Assembly (NCBI GenBank): GCA_044238735.1
Contig: JBIICS010000021.1
Span: 1-28,708 of the forward strand
Source of the DNA: JBIICS01 sp044238735
GTDB taxonomy: Bacteria > Bacteroidota > Bacteroidia > UBA4408
Direction of reading: 5' to 3'
Length of the DNA stretch: 28,708 nt
In this document: piece after piece, positions 17,601-27,000 of the stretch
How positions within the stretch are numbered: the stretch's first letter is position 1
How the letters are laid out: every line of letters starts with the position of its first letter
The notes under the pieces: model-generated
Told to the model about the DNA's origin: nothing
The model's input: only the letters and a program-made list of their open reading frames with translations
Databases searched by the model: none
Program-made: the position numbers and the translations under genes

Positions 17601-17944
17601 TTTATATCATTCGAAATATAGATGAACGCATTGATTTTGAAGAAATTAAAGCTACCAAGAATCCAATTGGAGGAAAACAAGCCGAAGAAAAACGAGAATT
17701 TGTTTTACACAACTTTAACTTTAATAAAGGGGATACAGTTTACTTTTTTTCGGATGGATATGCTGACCAATTTGGGGGTCCGGAGGGTAAAAAATTTATG
17801 ACCAAAAAATTTCAGCAGCTTTTAATAAGCCTTCAACAAAAATCTATGCCAGAGCAAAAGCAACTAATAAACGAGGCTTTTGAGAATTGGAGAGGTGAAC
17901 ACGATCAGGTTGACGATGTGTTAGTAATAGGAATTCGATTCTAA
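14675..17944 (+). CDS. Membrane sensor phosphatase: propeller, Y_Y_Y, coiled coil and SpoIIE/PP2C domain
   Basis: A 1089-residue protein. The start is TTG, overlapping the thioesterase stop by 4 bases; it begins a signal peptide (KSFLIYIFLIFLFGYSRAQ) that no later Met would keep. Residues about 20-680 form a Reg_prop-type beta-propeller (for example 'IWLGLDKGISKIEYG'), then a Y_Y_Y domain (about 690-750, 'YSYLLEGDTKAWSEWS'). One membrane helix (about 755-778), a coiled coil ('VEVVKQKDEILEQKGVLEKQ') and a C-terminal SpoIIE/PP2C phosphatase follow. Metal-binding motifs are intact: 'SGDFYW', 'ADCTGHGVPGA' (about 893), 'SDGYADQ' (about 1026) and 'DDVLVIGIRF' at the end. An outside or periplasmic signal is thus coupled to dephosphorylation of a cytosolic partner, usually an anti-sigma-factor antagonist; none is encoded here. 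This architecture is common in Bacteroidota. Confidence 0.93.
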   Translation: MKSFLIYIFLIFLFGYSRAQNQSFSPHKGHYFIENFSNNVYNASSQNWSFTQTNQGQIVVGNVREILLYNGKNWKSIEVNNSLSIRSMDKSADGTIYVGTNNDFGRIELNKKGNPVFLSLAASAKVSRDQIREVWKTYATPLGVFFQCENHIFLFKNNRLLKKWETTEPGFQFSFWVKNKLFIRHKAEGLMYIDEKLNLKKIENDFFVDNVVSSILPYGNSDSVLISTKDNGLFIGYNDLSTVKIKAFTTKADELFYNYYIYKAIKLNDGNYCFAIYNNGCLIMSPKGEIIEHINKENGTLNDRVWSVYQDKDQNIWLGLDKGISKIEYGIGLKYYDEKDGFEGRAHKILSFENQLYLATIQGLYSKNTDGNFKNIMNNQDLYWDIEFIKDSYKTMAVASKSGLLVRNDRSELFIEGDFRDITVFKNKVYAVANNTLYKVSIDKKGIITREKQIAETGDIVQQIEFDQNENIWLGLLDYGVRQVINPFKSNCKVRAFDTTSGLPDIIANKPVLLDNQIYFLTTAGLYEFENNRFIKSKLHSQWFGKDSLQIWSFFKDSRNRCWMQINRFTKGALVNKTEVGYYDLINKKWVSNIFKRLPQTLVNGFSEDEKGIIYMASDEGVFVFENKKHEANDFYVNFSFIRSGSDTLLEYAQSMPNGNLNVTKDYQLSMPIRYTQMPLLINFSSPFFNSSESTEYSYLLEGDTKAWSEWSRENKKEYTKLSPGTYTFKVKARNIFGDETPVNSFTFKILPPWYLTWWAYLLYLISFVAIIYGIVQLSVYRLKQAKIKLENIVTERTVEVVKQKDEILEQKGVLEKQKLAIERFNEELSHKNKEITDSIQYAKKIQEAILVEEQTIYNQLPESFILYKPRDIVSGDFYWYHELDDGLLIAAADCTGHGVPGAFMSMIGSTLLNEIVDEKKITSPEAILNQLNIEVRRSLKQDEETSQSRDGMDIALCKINILGGNLKYAGAMRPLYIIRNIDERIDFEEIKATKNPIGGKQAEEKREFVLHNFNFNKGDTVYFFSDGYADQFGGPEGKKFMTKKFQQLLISLQQKSMPEQKQLINEAFENWRGEHDQVDDVLVIGIRF

Positions 17945-18007
17945 CTTTTACCCCTTAATTTAATAAACAAAATTTGTTCAACTGTAGATTTTTATCTATA
18001 AATGGAG

Positions 18008-18015
18008 TAGTTTTG
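18008..18015 (+). promoter_or_regulatory. Possible -7 box for the giant repeat protein gene
   Basis: TAGTTTTG matches TAnnTTTG and lies 34 bases before the ATG at 18050. The nearest upstream TTTG (17973-17976) is 31 bases away, too far for the normal 19-21 spacing, so only half of the promoter is convincing. No terminator is visible between 17944 and 18050, so read-through from the sensor gene is possible. Confidence 0.4.
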
Positions 18016-18049
18016 TGCCTTAAATTTTAATATTTAATTACTTATTTAA

Positions 18050-21000
18050 ATGAAAAATTTTTTATCTCTTGTCTCATTCGTTTTACTTTTTTCGGGTGTT
18101 TTTTCTCAAACCTTTAATATAGTTTCACCAGCAACTGGTGATAACTGGGCGGAAGGCTCAAATCAAAACATAGCGTGGACTACAAACGGATCTATTCAGT
18201 ATGTAGATTTATATTATTCAACCGATAACGGTGCTACCTACAATCTTATCGCAGATTTTACAACAAATACGGGTGTATATGCCTGGTCACTTCCCGCAGG
18301 AGTTACCTCTGCAACCTGTAAAGTAGCCATCTTTAATTCCTTAAACAATGATCAATTTGCAACGTCCGGAAACTTTACCATTGGTGGTGGCTCCGGCACA
18401 ATTACACTATTACAACCTAATGGTGGGGAGAATCTTTTAGGAGGTAACACCTATAACATTTCCTGGAACTCTATAAATGTAAATACCCTTAATATTATGT
18501 TTTCTAAAGACAACGGAAACAACTGGGAATACGTTAGTAATGTTAATGCCAGTATTGGATCATTTCAATGGACACTTCCTTATGTTAATTCCTCTAACTG
18601 TTTAATTAAGTTAATTGATAGTGAAGATTCTTCTAAATTTGATTTAAGCAATAACGTATTTAGCATATCAGGGAATTATTTATGGCTAACCTCACCAAAT
18701 GGCGGTGAAACTTTTAGCAGCGGATCTTCCAACACCATTACCTGGACCTACTCCGGAGGAAGCAATTTTGCTAATTTATACTACTCGATTAATAACGGAA
18801 CCAACTGGAATTTAATTGCCGGAAATATCAACAAAAGCAATCAATACTATGCTTGGACAGTTCCTAATTTATCTTCTCAGAATGTTAAAGTAAAAATTGA
18901 AGATATTACTACCCCATCTATTAAAGATGAATCAGATAATTTTTTTACAATTAACGGATTGCCAAGTTCAATATTTTTAACCTATCCCAATGGTGGTCAA
19001 ACATTTAAACAGCAACAACAGGTCTCTATTCAATGGAATAGTTCGTCCATAACTTCCGGTGTTAACCTTTACTACTCATCTGATAATGGATTAAACTGGA
19101 TTCTAATTGAAAATAATGTTAATTCTAATGATGGAGATAATATTTTCTATTGGACCACTCCCAATACATTATCCGATTTATATAAGATAAAGATTGAAAA
19201 TGCCGAAAACCCCAATCAATTTGATATCAGCAATAATAGTTTTTCGGTGATATTACCACAGATAACAATTAACAACCCTAATGGTGGAGAAAATTACACC
19301 GGTGGTAGTACCCAAACCATTTCGTGGAGCAATAACAATGTTTCATCCAATGTAAATATTTATTTTTCTTCAGACGGCGGTAACTCATACTCCTTGTTAG
19401 CAAATGGGATTAACAACCAAGGATCCTATAACTGGACCATCCCCAATATTTCAAGTTCTCAATGTTTAATAAAAGTGACTGATTACTATTTTAATAACAT
19501 CTTTGATGTAAGTAATAATCCTTTTTCTATAAACCCTGCGCCTAGTTCCATTCAACTAAATTATCCAAATGGCGGAGAATCTTGGGTTATAGGGCAATCT
19601 AAAATAATCACCTGGACTAGTAATTATATCAATTATATAAATATTGATTATTCTACAGATGGTGGATCAACGTATACCAATTACATCAGCAATGTAAATG
19701 CAAGCAATGGTTCTTATTCATTCACTGTTCCTAATATTATCTCAAACAATGTTAAGATAAAAGTATACGACAATAGTAATACAACCATAAGCGATGTAAG
19801 TAATAATACACTTTCTTTTATTAAGCCCACCTTAACACTAATTACCCCTAATGGTGGAGAAACTTATAATGGAGGAAGCACTCAAACCCTAAATATATTC
19901 AACAACGGTTCTTATACTTACGTAAACATAGATTTAAGTACTGACAATGGGAATACCTGGTCTAATATAAATTTTAATGCCTACATCAGTAGTGGAAGTA
20001 CAAATGTAAACTGTAACTTACCTAATATCGGGTCTTCGCAATGTAAAATAAGAATTACAGATTATAATGACAATTCAATTACGGACCAAAGTGATGCTAA
20101 TTTCACTATTAAATTTACTACACCGTCAATTATCTTAACCTCACCAAATGGTGGAGAAATTTGGGCGGAGGGCCAAACACAATCTATCAACTGGACTGCA
20201 TACAATGTAAGTAAAAGTAATTTGTTTTACAGCAGCGATTCGGGTAATACCTGGAATTTAATTGCGTCTAACTTAAATACTAATTCTGGTTCTAATTCTT
20301 ACAACTGGTTAGTACCTTCCGGTATAAATTCATCCAAGTGTTACATTAAAGTTGTAGACGCCAATAATAATCAATACTTCGATCGTTCTAACGGATTGTT
20401 TACTATCCCTGCTCCATCTATTACAGTTATCAGTGCAAACGGAGGTGAGTTTCTTCAAATTGGTTCCTCTTATCGCTTTAAATGGAATTCAATTGGTACA
20501 AGCCGATACGTTACCTTAGAATACCGAACTAGTCCTACCGGAAACTGGACAACCTTAGTAGCAGGAATTAATGATTATGGATATTACGATTGGACGGTAA
20601 CCGGACCTACCTCGGGTACCTGTAAGATAAGAGTAACTGATTATTATAATAATGCCATAACCGATCAAAGTGATTTTAATTTTAGCATTGTAAATGCACA
20701 AAGTGCCAGTATCTCCATCTCTGCTCCTGTATCTACCACAATATGGCAAACCAATAGCCAGCAATATATAAGCTGGAACTCTAATGGCATATCCAATGTT
20801 AAATTAGAATATAATTTAAATGGCAATATTCCAACGGGATGGGTAACCATAAGTTCCAGTACTCAAAACACTAATTCATATGCATGGACTGTTCCGGCTA
20901 CTGCCACTAGTAATGCCCGCATTCGGGTTTCCGATGCAAGCAATTCATCTGTAAGTGCTGTTTCCGATAACTTTAAAATTGTTAGTCCTTTTATTGAAGT

Positions 21001-24000
21001 AACTTCACCCAGTACCTCTGATTTATGGACAGCCGGTACACAAGAGTATATAGAATGGAATCATACCGGATTATCTTCTTATGTAAGACTCGATTACTCA
21101 CTAGACAATGGAAGCACCTGGGTTAATATTGTAAACTTAGCGAACAACTTCGGATATTATTACTGGACCATTCCTCCAACAATTCAAAACGCTTGTTTAA
21201 TAGTTAAGGTTAGCGATTATTCTGACGCTAATTTATTTGATGTGTCAGAATATTGTACTGAAGTAAACGCACAAACACCCACACTTACTTTAACAACTCC
21301 TAATGGCGGCGAACAGTACAAAGTAGGCTCTCAGCAAGCAATGTATTGGTCTTACCAAAATGTTGATTCTATTAAAGTAGAATTTTCTTCTAATAATGGC
21401 GCCTCCTGGTCTACAATTGCTAATAGTGTATATGCTCAAGACAGTTATTTAAACTGGACGGTGCCAAATGTGGTGTCCGATTTTTGTAAAATAAAAATTA
21501 CTTCAAAAATTGATAATACGGTATTAGACATCTCTAACTCTATTTTTAAAGTATACTCTCCTTCCATCACAGTTGTTAGTCCTAATGGTGGAGAAATTAT
21601 AGAAGCAAACTCTATTAAACAAATTCAATGGTATAGCCAAGGCATCATTAACAACTATGTAAACCTTTACTATTCAATTGATAACGGAAGTACCTGGGAT
21701 CTTTTTGCCTATCCATCCACTTATGATAATCAGCTCAATACTTATAACTGGAATGTCCCAAATAGCCCGACTATTAGATGTTTAATCAAAATTGCCGACT
21801 CTAATAATCCAAACTTTTTTGATCTTTCAGATGCATCTTTTACCATTAATCCTCCCCCACCAAGCATTACTGTAACCTATCCCAACGGTAATGAAAATTT
21901 GGTTGCTGGCTCAACCCTAAATATATCTTATACCAGCCAATCGGTAAGTAATGTTAACATCGAATACAGTATAGACAATGGACAAAACTGGACAACCATT
22001 GTTATTAACCAAACAGCCAATGGCAACTACTCCTGGATACTGCCCAATGTATCCTCTAACCAAGCCCGGATTAGAGTGGCAGATATTTCTAATCCTGCTG
22101 TAAGCGACATGAGTAACAACACTTTTACCATTATAAAACCTCTAATAGAAATAATTAGTCCGAATGGCGGAGAAACATACACTACTAATACAAATGCCTC
22201 TGCTAAATTTTATATGGAGGGCCAAAATAATTATGTTAAATTATATTATTCATTAGATAGTGCCGCCACTTGGGTGTATTACAATTATATGTATGCATAC
22301 AATAATCAGGTTAATACTTTTAATTGGGTTACCCCTACGAGCCCATCTACTAAAGTTTTTATTAAAATTGAGGATAATAATAATTCAAGTATTTACGACA
22401 CCACAGATTCTGACATTAATATTGTATTACCTCAACCGAACCTTACACTTACTTCACCTAACGGTGGTGAAACTTGGGGACTAGGTAATGCTTATTATAT
22501 TAACTGGAATGCCGTTAGTGTAAGTGCTGTTAATATTTATTATTCAGTAAACAATGGAACAAGCTGGACGAATATTATAAATAACGTTAGCGGTGGTTCT
22601 TATTATTGGACTGTCCCTAATTTAACATCGGGCACCTATCCAAATTGTAAAATAAAAATTGAGGATGCCTCCAATAGTTCTTTATTTGATGTTAGCAACT
22701 TTAACTTTACTTTAACCAATCCGGGCATTACTGTTAATGGACCTAACGGCGGCGAGCAATTTACAGAGCAAACCTATGCTTCTATTCGCTGGACACCAGT
22801 TGCCTTAACTAATTATGTTAATATCTATTATTCACTGGATTCTGGCGCCACGTATACTTACCTTACTCAGGTATACTCTCAGAACAGTATTCAGAACTCC
22901 TATTCATGGTATATTAATAATGGTTCGGCAACTAACAAAGCAAAAATTAAGCTTTGTGATTACAGTGACCAAAATAAATGCGATGAATCCAATGCTGTTT
23001 TTACTATTCTTCCTTCTACACCTTTTGTTAATTTAACTTATCCAAATGGAGGTGAAAACTTCACTGCCGGTCAATCATACTATATACAATGGTCCTCAAA
23101 CAATGTTAGTAACGTTAAAATTGAGTTCTCAACAAACAATGGCTCAACGTATAATACTATTGCAGCAAATGTATCCAGCATAACGGGCTCCACAAATTAT
23201 TACAACTGGACCGTACCCACCAATATCTCGAACTCATGCCAGGTTAAAATAAGAATTACGGACATATCCAATTCTACCTACACAGATCAATCTGCTTCTG
23301 CATTTTGTATTGGGGTTCCAACTATTACGGTTATAACACCTAATGGTGGTGAAACATGGCAAGGAGGGTCAGTTCAAAATTTAAAATGGTCGAGCAATAA
23401 CATATCTTCCTATGTATACATAGCATTATCTACCGACGGGGGTAATACTTATTCTACACCCGTTTTTGCCAACAATACAGGCTCCTATTCTTACACGGTT
23501 CCAAATACACCCTCTAATCAGGCTATAATTCAGATTAAAGACTATTATAATCAGAACATCTCAGACATATCGAATGCTAATTTCACCATTACCCAAGCTC
23601 CGCCTTCCGTTAAAGTATTAAGTCCAAATAATGGTGGAACCATTGTGGTTGGTGACTCCTACGCCATATCATGGTCTAGTGTAAGTATAGTAAGAGTTGG
23701 TATAGAATATACGTATGATAACGGCCTAAACTGGATTAACATTGCCTCTAATATAACCGCATCGTTAGGATATTACAATTGGTTGGTGCCCAACACCCCA
23801 TCAAACCAATGTAAAATTAGGATTTATGATCAGAATAATAGTTCAATAAATGATGTAAGCGATTTAAGCTTTAATATTAAATCGCCTTATATTACCGTTA
23901 TATCTCCAAACGGAGGCGAAAATTGGGGGATAGGAAGCACTCGACAAATTAAATGGACAAGTGCAGGTATTAATTTTGTAGATGTCTATTATTCAACTGA

Positions 24001-27000
24001 TAACGGAGCAACTTGGAATACTATTGTTAGTAATTATCAGGCTGGTAGCGGAACCTACAATTGGACTGTTCCTGCCAACCCATCACCGATATGCAGAATA
24101 AAAATATCAGAACAAAGTAACGCGTCAAATTTTGATGTAAGTAATAACGTATTCACTATTCCTAATCCAAGTGTGGTTTTAACATCCCCTAATGGTGGCG
24201 AAACATGGGCAAGCGGTACCTCTAAAACTATTTATTGGAATGCAACCGGAATCCAAAACCTGATGCTAGAATATACAACAGATGGCGGAGCAAATTGGAA
24301 TACTATAATTTCAGCAGTAAATGCAAGCTCAGGATTTTACAATTGGAATGTGCCAAATATTACCTCTCAAAATTGTTTAATTCGTGCCACAGATATAAGT
24401 AACAGCAACTATACCGACATTACTGATGGGGTGTTTAAAATTGTAGCACCTGTTTTAACGATTACTTCACCATCAGGAGGTGAAAATTTTGTAGCATATA
24501 CATATCAAAATATAACCTGGAATTCTAACGCTGTTAGCTCTTATGTTAAACTGGAATACTCTGTTAACGGTGGAAGCACCTGGAACTTAATTAGTAATGC
24601 AGAGTATAATGACGGTAGTTACAACTGGTATGTGGCCAACAACCCTAGCAATAATTGTAAAGTAAGAATAAGCGATTACTACATTAATACGATTAATAGT
24701 ATAAGTAACGGGAATTTTAACATAAGTGCACCACAACCTACTATAACTATTACTAGCCCCAATGGTGGTGAAAATTGGACTATTGGAACCGCATACACAA
24801 TTAGATGGAACAGCGTAAGCGTTAATAATGTTAAGATTGAATATACAATAAATGGAGGGACCAACTGGAGCACCATTGTGAGTAGTACCAACAGTAACAA
24901 CGGCAATAATTCATATTTATGGAATATACCCAACCAGCCCTCAACAAAATGTTTAATTCGCATAAGCGATATAGCCAATCCGAATATTGTCGATTTCAGT
25001 AATGGTAATTTTACAATTCCACCTCCATCTATCACTTTAACCTCACCTAATGGTGGAGAAATTTGGGGTTCACCATCTCAGCATTATATTTATTGGAATA
25101 GTATTTCAGTTCCCAATGTTAAAATTGAGTATACCAGTAATGGTAACGTTTGGAATACAATTGTATCGAATACGAATGGAAATAACGGAAGTTATTACTG
25201 GAACATTCCGTCGGGAATAAACTCTTTAAATTGCAGGGTTAGGGTTAGCTCTTCGATTGCAAGTAATATTAGCGACCAAAGTAACGCTAAGTTTAGCATA
25301 CAAACACCAAGCATTAATGTTACAGCACCTAATGGTGGAGAAACTTTAACGGGTTTAAGCAATACCTATATTAAATGGACGGGCATTGCCTCCAGTAATT
25401 ATGTTAAAATTGACTATAGTACAAATAATGGCTCAACCTGGACGAACATTGTAAATGGTGCCAGCAATAATGGTACTTATAACTGGTATGTGCCTAACGT
25501 AGCTTCTGCTCAATGCAAAATTCGCGTGAGTGATTATTACAACAACACTATTAGCGACGAAAGTAATGGAGTATTTTCTATAACACAAGCACAGCCAAAC
25601 ATAACGCTCTATACTCCCAATGGTGGAGAAAATTGGTTAGTGGGCAATTATAACTATATATACTGGTCTTCGGTTGCAGTTCAGAATGTTAAATTAGAGT
25701 ACAGTATTAATTACGGTACTAGCTGGAATACGATCAATACCAGTGTGAATGCTTCCAGCGGATATTATTACTGGTATATCCCAAGTACGTTAAGTAATCA
25801 GTGTTTGGTTAGAGTGAGTGATGCAAATAATGCAACCATAAATGATCAAAGCAATGCAGTGTTTAGTATTAGTCAACCAATCCCATCCATAACAGTAACA
25901 TCCCCAAACGGCGGCGAACAATGGGCGATTAACAGCTTCCGCTATATTTATTGGAATTCAACTGCTCTAAGCCTTTTAGATATCTATCTCTCCACCGATG
26001 GCGGCATTAACTTTAATTTAGTAGGTGATAATATTAATGCCTCACAAGGATACTTATACATTAATGTACCCAATATCATAAGTAATAATTGCAAAATAAA
26101 AATTCAGGATGTATATAGCAATTTATCAGATTTAAGTGACGCTGATTTCCAAATATACCAACCGGTATCCAATAATAATAGTATAATAACCTCCTATACT
26201 CCTGACAACCTATTGTGTAAAGGAGATACGTTTTATGTTAATTATACTGCAAGTGGAGTTTATAATAACGGGAATACCTTTAGTGTTCAGTTATCCGATA
26301 GCAGTGGTTCCTTTTCTAATCCTTTAGAAATAGGATTTAAAGTAAGTAATGATTTGCAGGACTCTATCATAAGTGTTATCCCAACTTCTATATTAAATGG
26401 AGTTAATTATAAGGTAAGAGTAGTAAGTACTGACATGCCTGCAATAGGAAGTGCCAATTTAAGCCCAATAGTAATCAATAGTACGCAATTTGATTTTGTT
26501 GCAGATCAAACTTTAAAATACCTACCTGATGGTAAAGTGAATTTTGAGTTTATACCAGATGGTGATACAACGGGTTATATTTATAATTGGAGTTTTGGTG
26601 ATGGGGATTCATCAGGAGTAGCGAACCCAACTCATCATTATAATACACCTGGATTTTATACGGTAAGTCTAAACGTTAGCGCTTCGGGTTCTTGTGCTAC
26701 TGAAAAAACCAATATTAGCTATGTAGTTGTGGAGCAAGTTTTCCCAACCATTGTTATTCCTCCCGCAAACACGAATGATTTAAGTGCTGTGTCGATGGCT
26801 AACGCTTTTGTAGGTTGTGCCGTAGGTACAAATGGTACGATTTTATTAACAAATAATGGTGGGGTTAACTGGACGCCGGTACAAGCTGCAATTAATGGAA
26901 ATATAACTGGTGTTCAGATGTATAACCTTAACTTAGCCATAATAAGTACTTCAACGGGCTTCGTATATCAAACCCTTAACGGAGGATTAAGCTGGAGTCA

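Noticed and set aside
17966..17978. Short perfect inverted repeat AACAAA-A-TTTGTT before the giant gene
   Set aside because: Only 6-bp arms in a very AT-rich spacer; no second copy noticed, so chance is likely.
22260..23036. Plus-strand open frames at 22260-22484 and 22815-23036
   Set aside because: They are out of frame with the giant gene, which is continuous here; their translations are composition artefacts rich in Ile and Leu.
18107..26160. Regular ~290-base periodicity that could suggest a satellite or CRISPR-like array
   Set aside because: All spacings are multiples of three, the frame is open throughout and the conservation is at protein level; it is a coding repeat.
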